Assembly: GCA_025677825.1 (NCBI GenBank)
Contig: JAIXMO010000006.1
Coordinates: 682,001 to 746,000, forward strand
Reading direction: 5' to 3'
Origin: Helicostylum pulchrum
Taxonomy: Eukaryota > Mucoromycota > Mucoromycetes > Mucorales > Mucoraceae
DNA length: 64,000 nt
Below the pieces are notes generated by a model. The model was not told the origin of the DNA. It ran no database searches and saw only the letters and a program-made list of their open reading frames with translations. Position numbers and translations under genes: made by a program. This document shows, in pieces, positions 11,117 through 23,162 of the stretch. How positions within the stretch are numbered: position 1 is the first letter of the stretch; every line of letters starts with the position of its first letter.

Positions 11117-12639
11117 TAAAAAAAAAAAATCTGATAAACAAAAAAAAAAAAAAAGAATAGGTTATTAACCTTTGGGGGTGCCTAGTTTCATCTCCGGTGT
11201 TGAGTGACGGTCACGTAACCAATCAAACAAACAGCAAACTACGGTGATGTTCAGTAATTTTTTTTCGCATAAAAAGGAGTTTGTATGAATCAAGTTGGCG
11301 CACATTTGAGGACCTTCCGGAAGAGCTGCTACTACTGTCCTTTTATTTTGGGTCGTTCCAAGAATGCTCTTTTTTTTGTGAGTTTTTATTGCTATATAAT
11401 ATTACATGGGTAATTTCTTAGTACACGTTCTATTTACACGCTTGGAAAAGAGAGAGTGGTATATTACTTACCTTTATAAAGCGTTTCTAAAAAAAAAAGC
11501 AGCTTGATATCTATTCGCTATCATAGTGGTGGACCAAATTTGAGCTCTTGTAGCAAGTGCTCTTATACATGGCAATTACTAGAAGAAGAACAATATCCTT
11601 TTGCACTGACATAAAAAATAAAACAAAAGCACTAGAAAAAAGCAGAATAATACAAGATATACAAAGATGTACATAAGAAAAAATAAAAAAGAAAAGAGCG
11701 AGATTATTTATTTTACAGCTTAAAAACAAAAAAAAATTTCAGCCGGTCCATTTCACAGCTTAGAAAGAAAAAACATTCAGGCTACTGTCCGCACTACTGT
11801 CCGCACTACTGTTCAACCGGTCCATTTCACAGCTTAAAAAGAAGAAAAAATTTCAACCGGTCCATGACAAATTGGACTTTTTTATCATTTTGTTTTTATT
11901 AGAAACTCTTTTTCTTCTCTTCTTAGAAAAATGGATTCATACACAAGCAAAATTTTTTTTTTACATAGTATGTGCACATCTGCTCAAAGGAAGATTGCCA
12001 ATTGTCAGTTTCGCCGCTACAAAAAGAATAGTTGAATGCTCTAATCCACTAAACTGTATTATTAAGAAGAATAAAAACGCCTTTGTTGGTTCCATTTGTC
12101 GAAAAGGTGTACATGATTTACAAATAAACGCACGGACATTATAGTTGGCACGAGAAGAGCAAGACCAAGTAAACGACATGTTGATGAAAGAATCGACTTG
12201 CTTTTTAGCCTTAACTTCTCCAAAGGTTTCTACCTTTTTAAATCAATAAATAGTATCTTTAACTAGCGTTCCCTTTATTAGTAGATGTGTTAAATATTTA
12301 TTGTATCATTATGTTCTCATATATTCCAATCATTTCTTGTGTAAAGGAAAGTAATCGTGCCCAAAATATTATAATTTTTTTTACGGAATAAAATGTAATA
12401 TTTGCTCTTATGGATGATAAGATCCTCCCTTTTTAGGATTTAAAGAGTACAAGCCACATTAAGATAATTGTGGAACCAGCATTACGGGTTGCATTGTTAA
12501 AGAAGATGCAAAATATGCTACGTACACCATTGTTTTGACCCCTTCTTGCCCCTCATTTTTATAGATATTTTCTTTTTTTTCTTTTTTTTTGTATTACCTT
12601 TTTTTTTTTCTTTTTTTTTAGTACGTACATTGTAATAGA
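11117..12639. other. Divergent intergenic region with a minisatellite
   Basis: Separates the divergent carrier and F-box/WD40 genes and so must hold both promoters. It contains the tandem repeat at 11715-11868. Small frames on both strands at 11.5-12.2 kb have no recognisable domain. Pyrimidine-rich tracts at 12570-12620 lie immediately upstream of the F-box gene start. Confidence 0.45.
11715..11868. repeat. Tandem repeat, ~40-bp unit with a nested 12-bp repeat
   Basis: Three imperfect units of the form ACAGCTTA, an A-rich stretch, TTCA, then CCGGTCCATTTC (CCGGTCCA at about 11742, 11818 and 11858). The middle unit is expanded by three copies of ACTACTGTCCGC-like sequence (11782-11810). The array lies in the shared upstream region of two divergent genes, so it could be a simple minisatellite or a cluster of protein-binding sites; CCGGTCCA is notably GC-rich for this background. 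Confidence 0.65.
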
Positions 12640-14968
12640 ATGAGGAGTGTGCCAGGTGTACCGTTGACAATAGCAGAACTTCAGTTATCGTCACCTTTAC
12701 CTTCACCAAGTCGACAATCTATAACAAATAATACCCTTTCTTCATCCTCATCATCTTTACCAACTCTTGATTCTGCATCCATGTCTACATTAACTAAAAC
12801 AATGATACTTCCTCCTTTACAATTTGATAATCCCAATACACTTAATACTGATCTATACCCTTTAACTACTGCTACAACTCCTCTTGGCCTTAAAAAATTC
12901 TCTTTTTTAGTTGATGGAAGACCTTGTTTATTTGAAGAAGTGAATGTAAGTTGATAAGAAAACGCCGTTTTTTTTCATTATTTTTACCAATAAAAAAAAT
13001 TTAGTTAGCATGTACAAATACAACACCAAGAAAAAGATCTGCGTCGATTTGGGATGACGAAAGAAGCTTTAAACGTGCAGAATTAGATAATAATAATAAT
13101 AATAATAATAGTAATAACAATAATAATAATAATGAGCCCCCTGATCTACCAGCCAGCGCTTCTTCACCGCCTAATGATATTAGTAACGTACCAGATAGCC
13201 CAAACTCTGCTTTACCGTCACCTGTGTCTGACTTGGATGAATCATTTTACAGCTTAGAAGACAATGAAGAAGAAGAAGAAGAAGAAGAACCATTCATGAT
13301 GATGGACCAAGACATTATTACTGCTAATTCAACCACAACAACAATGGATACAAATAGTTTAATAGATACATTTGATATGTTGCCAGACAATATTCAAACA
13401 TATTTCATGTTCCAATTGTTAAAAAGATCTCCTCGCCATGCACTTCGATTAGCCAATGCCTCCATTATGCAAGTGTTAAAGTTAGACATTCTGCTCAAAC
13501 TACCTTCGAATATTGCAACTATTGTCTTGAGTTATCTTGATGTACGTTCTTTATGTAGAGCTATCTCAGTAAATAAATCCTGGTACGATTTAATTGAAAA
13601 CTCATCTTTTGTATGGCAATTAAAAATGCAGCAAGCTGGTTTTAAACCTTCAGCATCTGAACTCGAGAAATCTCAGTACAAAAATATTGTACGAAGACAT
13701 ACTATTATGAGGCGTAATTGGAGACTGAATAGACATCATAAATTAGTACTAGAAGGTCATGAAGAAGATTTGGTGACTTGTTTACAATTCGATAATGAAA
13801 AAATAATTACCACTGGGTCAGAAGATCATCGCATTAATGTGTACGACATCAAAACTGGTAAATTGAAGCAAGAACTGAAAGGTCATGAAAATGGTGTCTG
13901 GGCTTTACAATATGTTGGCAATACTTTAGTCACTGGTTCCATTGATCGCACCGTACGCGTATGGGATATTAGTACTGGTAAATGCCGTTTTATCTTGAGA
14001 GGTCATTCGAGTACTGTAAGGTGTCTCAAGATTGTGATGCCCGAAAATATAGTTCAACCTGATGGCTCTGTACGCTTGGAACCCTCTCAACCTATTATTG
14101 TGAGTGGTTCAAGAGATATGACAATTAGAGTTTGGAGGTTACCCGACTTGGAAACTGAACCCGACTTACCCTTATCCACAAGTCTAGAAGATGATATACT
14201 TTCACCTACTTTTCTAAAATTCAAATTAGCTAAGCATGAACACTCTGTTCGTGATTTAGCTGTACATGGAAATATTTTAGTTAGTGGAAGTTATGATAAT
14301 AGCGTTATCGTATGGGATCTTGAATCGGGCACTAAAGTACATGTATTGAAAGGCCATACAATGAAAGTTTATTGTGTTGCTATTGATGCCAAACGCAGAC
14401 ATTGTATTAGTGGAAGTTTAGATGCTTCCGTTAGAATTTGGGGTCTTGATGATGGTGAATGTAAATTTGTTTTACAAGGTAAAAAATATAATTGTGCCTT
14501 TTTATTTTTATTTTTGACGTTAAAAATCTATCATATTAGGCCATTCAATTTTAGTTGGTCTGTTAGGACTAGTAGATGATTGTTTAGTGAGCGCTGCTGC
14601 GGACGCTACACTAAGAATTTGGGACCCATCAAATGGTGACCGTTTGCATATTTTGGCTGGTGTAACAGGTCATCAAGGACCCATCACATCGTTTCAACAT
14701 GATAGACATAAAATCATTTCTGGGTCGGAAGGAGGTGTCAAAATGTGGGATACTCAAACTGGTGAATTATTACATGACCTTGTCGAAGGTGCTACGAGCA
14801 TTTGGAGAGTTTCTTTTGATGAAAGAAGGTGTATAGCTGCTGTCAAAAAGTAAGCTGTTTTATAAATTGCATGTAACTGGCATACTAAATAACTTTTGTA
14901 GTGAAAATAAGACTCAATTAGTCGTTTTAGATTATGGTGTTCATGGTTTAGAAGGTGAAGAAGACTAA
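12640..14968 (+). CDS. CDC4: F-box WD40 protein, CDC4/FBXW7-like SCF substrate receptor
   Basis: Exons 12640-12945, 13005-14478, 14540-14849 and 14902-14968 give 718 aa. The first 260 residues are Ser/Pro/Asn-rich, with an N-run, an acidic EEEEEEE patch and RKR basic clusters. A D-domain-like helix (LPDNIQTYFMFQLLKR) precedes an F-box at about residues 268-310 (LPSNIATIVLSYLDVRSLCR, ending SFVWQLKMQQAGF). WD40 repeats start near residue 353, with clear IxVYD, VRVWD, IRVWR, VIVWD, VRIWG and LRIWD endings and GHxxxV openings. This order (dimerisation helix, F-box, WD40 propeller) matches Cdc4/Fbw7, which brings phosphorylated substrates to Skp1-Cul1 ubiquitin ligase. The closely related Pop1/Pop2 names are equally possible. 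Confidence 0.87.
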
Positions 14969-15193
14969 ATTTATTTACTTTTTATCTTTTTTATTAAAAA
15001 AAAAAGGTCCGTTTTTTTGTTACAATACCCCCTCTTACCCTCTCTATTTTCTATCTCTCGTTTTTCTTACCTCCTTTTTCTTCTTCTTTTTATATCAAAT
15101 GTATAGAAATAAATGATAATTTTTTAAAAAAAGAACAAAAGAATTCAAATAATTTTATTATTAGGAATTCCAATTGATCAGACCTTTACTTAT

Positions 15194-15279
15194 GAAAAAA
15201 AAGAAAACGAAAAAAAAGAAAACGAAAAAAAAGAAAACGAAAAAAAAGAAAACGAAAAAAAAGAAAACGAAAAAAAAAA
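15194..15279. repeat. 15-bp A-rich minisatellite
   Basis: Five exact tandem copies of GAAAAAAAAGAAAAC at 15194-15268, then a partial sixth. It lies in the short space between the convergent F-box/WD40 and phosphofructokinase genes, probably in the PFK 3' UTR or terminator region. The exactness of the copies indicates recent slippage. Confidence 0.9.
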
Positions 15280-15354
15280 ATATTAAAAAAAAATATATTA
15301 TATAAAATGCTTCTAAATGAAAAAATAATGAGAAAAATGAACAAGTTTAAAGAC

Positions 15355-18300
15355 TTAAGCCTTGAAAAAACCACGACCAGCCAAGAGATCGATGATAGGT
15401 CTATGTTCAGTCCACCAAGCAGTACGAGGCTTACGATTCTTCATATCAGTGACCTTCAATAATTCAGAAATAGGAGGGAAGACAACGGCACTACCTTCGA
15501 TACCAGCAACTGCAACAGATGCGCTACAATTGGTTAATTCAATAGGAGCGACCGCACGTCTATCATTAGCGCTATTAAGAGCTTCCGAAGTGTGCTGTTC
15601 AAAGAACTCGATACAGTGCTTAGCAAGACGTGTAGCTCTGATACGATCGAGAGGAGAAGGAGTGATACCTTGTTGGGTATGACCCAACACAGCTGTACGC
15701 GAATCGAACATTTCATTGCCTTCTTCCTTGAGGATATCTGAGATAACTTCAGTTGTATATGTCTTTGAAACATCTTCTGTGCGCAAGATAATTCTACCTT
15801 CACTCTTATCTGGATCATCATCGGTATACATGGCCTTCAAGTGATTAACGTCCGCTTGAAGACGAGCAAGGTTAATAGTTTCTTCGGGAATGTATACAGT
15901 ATTGGCACCAACAGCGAGACCAGCTTCAACAGCCAAGTAGCCACTACGACCACCCATGACTTCAACCACAAAGACACGACGACGAGATGATTGTGCGGAT
16001 TGAACAATAGCGTCACACGAGGTAACAATAGCGTTTAAGGAAGTATCAGAACCAAGTGAGTAATCTGTACCAGGAACATTGTTCGAGATGGTTGCAGGGA
16101 TCAAAGTAATAGGGATGCAAAGACCGGGGTATTGGTCACGGGCTTCCTCGAGCTTTCGTAACGCAACAAATGCTTCAAAGCCACCAACAACCATAAGAGC
16201 TTGAATACGGTTCTTTTGAAGCTGGTAAGTGACCATGCCCATATCGATGTCTTCACCGGGTACAGCACGGTTGGTGCCTAATTCAGAACCACCAAGTGCG
16301 GTCCAGCCATCTACGGACATCCACGTCATTTCGCTCATCGATCCACGTGCAAGACCTACAAACCCGTTGTTGACAGCAATAGGTGTATGACCACGGTTAA
16401 GACAGAAACGAACTGCAGTACGTGTAGCAGCGTTCATGCCACCAGCAGGTGCACCTGTATGAATAATAGCAATACGCAATCTTTCATGTGCAGGTAAGCA
16501 AAGCGAGTTATCGTCCATGATGGTAGTAGCGTTATAAGCTTCAAACTCTTCGGCAAATTGAGGATCACGAAGCTCCATAGCGCGGCCAAAGTTCTTGACA
16601 CTGATAGCTTCAGCTACTTCGTGTGTCAGCTTGACAGCCTTCATAAGAGGGAAACGAGTAATTCTGTTATCGGTCATACCAATCATGGGAGTAGGAGTAT
16701 CTTTTGTAGCTTCAAGCACAGCGTTTACAGCTTCAATACCTTGAGTAGTAGCTAAAAGACGATCAAAGAAAGCGGGAGAACCACCACGTTGAGTATGGCC
16801 CAAGATAGTGACACGCGTATCAAGACCAAGTCGGTTTGTCAAGATATCCTTGAGGTACTCTGCCTTGATAGCGTTTAAGTTCTTATCAATAGCACCCTCT
16901 GCAACAATAACCACAGTCTTTCTCTTACCCAAATGACGATGACGCTCGACAACAGAGCACATGAACGATTCCCAGTCTTCTTGTTGAGGTGGCTTTTCAG
17001 GAATAAAGACAAAATCGGCACCGGTAGCAATACCAGCCATAAGTGCTAACCAACCACAGTGACGACCCATAACTTCAACAACAAACGCACGAGAGTGAGA
17101 TAAAGCGGTAGTGGAGACTGCATCGACAGCTTCACAGATACGGTGAAGTGAAGTGACGGCACCAATAGTGATATCGGTAGAAGACATATCGTTATCGATA
17201 GAGCCAACAAGACCAACAATAGTTAGAACGTTGTATTTTTCAGCTTGTTCCTTGGTAATACGGTTGGTACTTTCGAGCTCTTCAATTAATCCGGCCCATT
17301 CGCCACGGAAAAGATCTGCACCGGTTAAGGAACCATCACCACCACACACAATTAAGGCGTCAATACCGTTTACGACCAAGTTTTCGGCTGCCTTTAATCT
17401 ACCTTCACGAGTCTTGAAAGGCATACAACGAGCTGTACCGATAGATGTACCACCCTATTTAATAAACCTTATTCAATACCATATTTTTCCTGTCTTACGC
17501 TTTTTTTTTTGTCCGTTACTTACAACAGCTAACCATCCTCTAACACTCTTCCAATCCATCTTTCGTAAAAGAGATCCACCATCGACAAGACCTGGTTAAA
17601 ACTCAGTAAGACAAATATGCTTTTTTTGGGAAAAAAAATAAATGCAATCAAAAAGGCCACGATATCGTGACTGGGGGTAAAAAAAAATTGCCCAACTGAA
17701 ACCCAATTGTGTACGTATAACGAAAAAAGAAAAAGATAATTACCTTGATAGCCTTCATAAACAGCAAATATATCACAACCTTTAGTGATACCGTAACGTA
17801 CAACGGCACGAACAACAGCGTTCATACCGGGAGCATCGCCACCAGAGGTAAGAACAGCAATCTTTTGACGCTCACTGTTAGAAGCAGCAGCTTCAACAGC
17901 AGCAGCAGCACTAGTGGCCTTTAAGACACAAGGTTCATTATTCGTTAAAAGAATCATGTTGCTGAGAGGGTCCAAAACGTAAAGTTTAGTAAGACCGTCC
18001 TTGGAATGATCTTGGAAAGGTGCATCGAGTTCATCTAATTTAAATTTGACAGCCTAAAATAAAAATAAAATTTAATTATGCTGTACTATAAAAAAAAAGG
18101 GTCTTATCGATCAAAAAAAAAAAACTTACTTCAACATCGTTGATACTGAATGCAATAGCAGCTTCTTCTAAAGACCAATCAACATCACCAGCGGGTTTGT
18201 GTTGAGCAAAAGCAGAGGTAGTGAAAACCAATTTGATAATTACGTTAGAGTCTGAGCCTAACTTTAACCAAACTACAGTTTCATCCGCTTGCTCCTTTTC

Positions 18301-18405
18301 AGAAAGGTTCTTGAATCCAAGACTAGTATAAAACTCAATGGCACGTTCAAAGTCCTCATTATTGGACGCGTTAAAAATAATGTGAGAAAGACCTTGAGAA
18401 AGCAT
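15355..18405 (-). CDS. PFK1: 6-phosphofructokinase, fungal tandem-domain type
   Basis: Exons on the minus strand: 18405-18130, 18053-17744, 17591-17524 and 17454-15355, giving 917 aa. The N-terminal ~150 residues ([20 protein letters not shown]) form the glyoxalase-like domain found in fungal PFK subunits. The N-half kinase shows [44 protein letters not shown] and EVMGRHCGW. The C-half repeats the fold in the regulatory version ([38 protein letters not shown]). The enzyme phosphorylates fructose-6-phosphate with ATP in the cytosol, the committed step of glycolysis. The start at 18405 was chosen because the glyoxalase-like domain begins there; an upstream in-frame Met exists but would add a Phe-rich, UTR-like stretch. 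Confidence 0.95.
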
Positions 18406-19739
18406 TTCTGAAAAAAAAAAACTATTCTTTGAAAAAAAATAGAGAGGAAAAAGAGGAAAAAAAAAATGAATTCCGATAGATTTATATATGAGACCTTTTT
18501 TTAGGCTCTGGTACAAAGCTCATGGGTTTTATCAAGACTTGCAATCAACTAGAAAAAAAGGATGGGATGATTTTGTGTGACTTGGGTTTTAATCTTGATT
18601 CTCTTTTTTTTTGATTTTTTTTTCTTTCTTTTTTCTTTCCGCTTTTTTGTTTAATTACTCTATGAAGAAAAAAAAAAGTAGTAGTAAAGAAGATATTGAA
18701 AAGGCCAAAAGTTTTATAGTCAGAAATAAAAAGATTAAATTGATTAACTCAAAAGAAACAAGAAAAAAAAAGGATAAATTTTTATTTTTATTTTTTTTTG
18801 ACAGCTGTCGCAAAAGATTTCAGTAAAGATAAGATTTTGTCTGTACAATATCGATAACAAGTTTTTTTTTTTCAACTCAAATGAATACAGAAATGTTTCA
18901 TCTCTATTGGTTTTACTTTTTTGTATTCTTTTTTCAGTTATTATGCAGTACATGTACTTTTTTGTTTGTTTCCCTCGGTTATTTATATTTCTTTAAAAAA
19001 AACCGTAAAATGATCATGTAATCCATTTTACGCGGGAATATATTAGTGTAATGTACATTTTAACGTTCCGCTTTCACTAGCTTAAACACACTAAATTACA
19101 TCATAGTTGATCCCAAACATTTACACTGTGTTACAAAGTCGCGTCTTGACTTGAGATAAGAGTTTATACAAAAACTGTTTGCATTTATTAATTGATAACT
19201 GCTATAATGCATTTTTTTTTGTGAGTTTGAGCAAAGATAACATCACGTATTTAATGGACGAAACGTGTCCTTTATTATATCATCACGAGAAGAAGCTTAA
19301 CAAAGTAAAAACCACTGCATAATTTACCAACTGTTTAGGTAATTGAAATTCTCAGGCTATCTGTACTCTTTTTTTGTATTCAATACAGATAAATCTCCAT
19401 CTCATCTTTTCTTTTTCTTTTTTCTTTTTACAAAGCTAACTCTATAAAAATTAAGCATACATAAAGCATATTTTTTATCAAGTGATTTCTATCGGGGTTT
19501 CCATTTTTGAAAGGAAAAACTATTCTTTTTCTTCCATGATTTTTTTTGTTTTCCCCGCTTTGCCCTGTTCTTATCGTAGTCATTTTTCCCGTATTACTTT
19601 GAAACAAAAGATAACCTTTCTTTTCTGACCACGTGCACTAAGGATTCGCTTTGAAATAAAATATAAACAGAGACAAAAAAAAGCCCTGTGTGATAAATGA
19701 CTATGCAATGCATGATTTTATTTAATTTTTAAAAATACT
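18406..19739. other. Intergenic, nothing recognised
   Basis: Upstream region of the reverse-strand PFK gene, pyrimidine/purine-rich near 18600-18700. I see no coding sequence with protein character and no RNA gene. The right part is the 3' flank of the broken alcohol dehydrogenase. Confidence 0.4.
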
Positions 19740-20618
19740 CTAATTTTCCAAAACCAATCTAAATTGAGCTTTTCCTGCTTTAAAGTCTTTAAGCGCCTTA
19801 TTAACATCAGACATTTTATAAGCAGTAGTCCAGGTGACAATATTATTCTTTTCTGCGAACAAGAGTATTCCTTCAATATCGCTTCGAGAACCAAGGATCG
19901 ACCTAGATATTTTAATATTCCTGAGGAATATATCGTCTGTATCTATGTTTGGAAATTTCCATCCTGGAAGGCCTACGTTCATAAAATGACCGTTAAACTT
20001 TAATAGAGAAAGGTATTTTTTTCCCTAAGAGTATATACACATATTAAATTAACATTTAATTTCGAATAACTATTAAAAAATAAAAACTTACATTCGAAAT
20101 CAGAACTTTTACCGGCACAAAGAATATGTGTTGATTGGTTTTGATATTTGGACATGGCATCTTTATCACTGCAATTAAGATACTCATCACACCCAATTTG
20201 AAAAGCAATATCTCGCTTTACTTAACTATGCGAGATACCAATTAATTTTGCTCCAAAAGATTTAGCGAACTGAATACCGTAATGGCCTAGATCTCCAATA
20301 CCCAACACACCAACTATGAACTTGTTTGGGATAGTATTTGAGTGCTTCAAAGGTGACACCGGCACAAAAGAACGAAACAGCTACTGTGCTACTCATACTA
20401 TCTGGAACCTTGAAAACGAATTGATAACCACCTCTCCATTTATCCGCATACCCTCCAAAGGCTCTGTCACCATTGGGTCAATGCGATTGATAGGTATATG
20501 TAACAGGACCTTGACACATATTTTCTTGACTGTTTAAACAAAATTCACATTGACGACAAGAAACAATTCGAGCTCCCACACCGGCCCAAACAGTAAAAGT
20601 ATTATTTTCGGTCGACAT
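19740..20618 (-). pseudogene. Zinc alcohol dehydrogenase (ADH6/7, cinnamyl-type) relic
   Basis: Read on the minus strand. The segment from 20618 gives VGARIVSCRQCEFCLN plus a later Cys (the structural-zinc cysteine cluster), then FGGYADKW. A TGA at 20478-20480 breaks it where the family normally has a Pro-Asp/Asn-Gly turn. A frame change near 20300 is needed to continue into VLGIGDLGHYGIQFAKSFG (the Rossmann GxGxxG nucleotide site), followed by a TAA at 20222-20224. After one intron a clean C-terminus (FNGHFMNVGLPGWKF to AQFRLVLEN) ends at 19740. The first ~90 residues, including the catalytic-zinc Cys, are missing. Two stops, a frameshift and a truncation mark a dead copy. Confidence 0.8.
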
Positions 20619-22181
20619 ATTTTTTGATAGATGTTTATATATACCTAAGTATTTTTAAAACGCGCTTTCCTCTAAAAAAGAAGAAGTTGGTATGAGTTTA
20701 ACAGTGAAAAATAAAATATTGACTTAAAAATTTACTTACCGTATCTAATTTATAATAAATAAGAATGGAAAAAAAAAAAGATACAATATGTCGCTTTACA
20801 TATTTATATATAAATCTTTCGTTTTGTCTGAGTTTATTAATGCGAGTTAGCATACATACGTTGCTGGGCGTAATAAATAGTCAGATTTTTTTTTACGGCG
20901 GTAAGCATTCATGTGTTTAATTTTTATAGGCCTGTAATATTATTTGCCTTTTAAAAAGTTTTCCGTGCAGTTATTTTTTCTTTCTTTTTCTAAAAAAAAA
21001 TCTCGATAGAGATAATTAGCTCATTTAACAACATAGAAAGTTCGTCTTGTTTCCGCATTAACAAATACGGATGAAATAACTAAAGCCATTTCATAAATTT
21101 ATGCGTGGACCCGATATTTATATACGAACCGAAAATTAGAACTGTCACTGACGATTATGGTAGTAGTAGCGTAAACAGAATATTAGTAGGATAGTATTCG
21201 TCCGAGATTCTAACCACATCTTTTTATCTCAGAACATAAAAGGTTTATTTAAACAAGCATGACTCTGATAAATAAAATAAAAAAAAAATGTTTAAAAATG
21301 TCCAATTTTGAAAAAAAAAAGGATTATTCATGCACAAGAAAAAATACCACGAATAATCTCAACAGTGTTACGGATCAAGATAATTAAATTAGCGGAAATA
21401 CAGGTCCTTCCGGAACGTCTCCGTAACGGAAGTGGACGAGTATATAATAAAAATGATTTATTTTATATATCCTTGACGTGATACCAGATTACAATAGTTA
21501 TCTTTCATACAAATATATAACGTTCGGTAACTTGTACTCTTTTTTTTTTTTTTTCGTATCAAGTACTTTCTTTTCGTGTGTAAGCGGAACTCAATGCATT
21601 TTTTTTTGTCCTTTTTGTATGTTACACATAATATTTGTAGTCCTGTCGCCAACGCTTTTTTAATTGTTTAAAAATGATAATTCACGATTTACTTTTGCAT
21701 CAGAATTAATTTTATCACTTTTAATCGTTTTATATATTGAAACAGTGCCAACAGCGAGAGAGAGAAGAAAATACGAGTAAAAGCATATGAAAGAAACCAG
21801 CCCATCAAATTAAGCCCAGATTCGTCTCTATTGTTGTGAGTCATTTAAAAGCCCAGACGTCGTACTAAGCTATAGCGATAACAATAAAAAGTTTGTATTT
21901 CAACTAGTAGATTCACGTTAAAAGGTAGTATAAACCTTCTTTTTTTTATCATTACATATCATTTGCTTTAAGAAGTGCAGGATCATTCTGTTTTTTTTTG
22001 TGTGCATTATTATGATCTACTTGGATACAATCTCGGACATGACCCACACATTTAAACTGAATTATGTACCTGCAGTTGTACTTATTTACAAAACGTCAAT
22101 ATTTTTTTCTTAAAAAAAATAACTCTCTCTATCTCTGTCTTTTTTTTGTATTTTTCTTTCTTTTTTTATTTTTTACAAAAA
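20619..22181. other. Intergenic, nothing recognised
   Basis: A/T-rich spacer between the dead ADH and the Rab gene. Short frames around 21458-21663 on both strands are low complexity. The right end is the 3' UTR of the reverse-strand Rab gene. Confidence 0.4.
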
Positions 22182-23162
22182 TTAACAACAACCTCCACCT
22201 TGCTTGGCTTGTTCATCAGGTGTTTGAGAGACAAGAATGGTTTGACCACTAGTGGGCTTGATTGTATTGTTGGATGATTCCAAAGCCTTGTTGGAAACAA
22301 TACGGTAAATTTCTATTTAAAAAAAATGAGTATATAAAAGAAAGAAAAAGAAAAAGGGGCACAAGATTTTTACCTGTCAAAATCTGTTGGAAAGATTGAT
22401 CAACATTAGTAGCATCCAAAGCGGAAGTTTCAATAAAAGAAAGACCATTATCAGCTATTATCATAATAAAATATAGTTTAGTATATACATACATATATAA
22501 AAAAGTGGGTGCATATATAAACAAATAACTTACATGCAAATTGTTTAGCTTCCTCTGTAGGTACAGCTCTCAAATGTCTTAAATCACTCTTGTTACCAAC
22601 AAGCATAATAACAATATTAGAATCAGCATGGTCACGAAGTTCCTTTAACCAACGATCGACACTTTCATAAGTAGAATGCTTGGAGATATCATAAACTAAC
22701 AATGCACCTACTGCACCACGATAATATCTACATACGAAAAAAATAAGTATACAGGAGTATAATGTTTCTTTGTTGATATACTTACGCACTGGTGATTGCA
22801 CGGTATCTTTCTTGTCCAGCTAGAAAGAAAAAAAAAACTGTTACTATATACACACATACATTTTTCTCATCTTGTTCTACTTTACCAGTATCCCAAATTT
22901 GAGCCTTAATGACCTTGTTGTCTACTTGAATACTTCTAGTAGCAAACTCAACACCAATAGTGCTCTTTGATTCCAAGTTAAACTCGTTACGTGTGAAACG
23001 ACTCAAAAGGTTAGTTTTACCAACACCCGAATCACCAATCAAGACAACTATTTTTTTTTTAAAAAAAAGGATGAGTACAAACAAAAATAAAATTCAAGGG
23101 GGTTTAAAGTTAGTTTTTTTTTTACCCTTGAAAAGATAATCATATTCTTCATCTCTGCTCAT
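22182..23162 (-). CDS. YPT3: Rab11/Ypt3-type small GTPase
   Basis: Six exons on the minus strand: 23162-23126, 23047-22886, 22819-22786, 22727-22534, 22454-22374 and 22312-22182, giving 212 aa with consistent phases. All G-box motifs are present: [11 protein letters not shown] (P-loop), the switch I Thr in [30 protein letters not shown] (switch II), [10 protein letters not shown] and [10 protein letters not shown]. The N-terminus [17 protein letters not shown] and switch sequences are diagnostic of Rab11 (yeast Ypt31/32, S. pombe Ypt3). The tail ends GGGCC for double geranylgeranylation. It should act on late Golgi and recycling-endosome carriers feeding exocytosis at the hyphal tip. The exons are unusually small (34-194 nt), so single-ORF prediction would miss the gene. 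Confidence 0.96.

Noticed and set aside
11872..12179. Overlapping frames of 90 and 72 codons on opposite strands
   Set aside because: No domain, no splice continuation, low-complexity Phe/Leu starts. A short piece (RRARPSKRHVDERIDLLF near 12150) looks protein-like but is too brief to support a relic call.
15186..15374. Minus-strand frame with repeated RFLFF pentapeptides
   Set aside because: It is only the translation of the 15-bp A-rich minisatellite next to the PFK 3' end.
17153..17599. 148-codon plus-strand frame opposite phosphofructokinase
   Set aside because: Shadow of PFK exons and an intron; no independent features.
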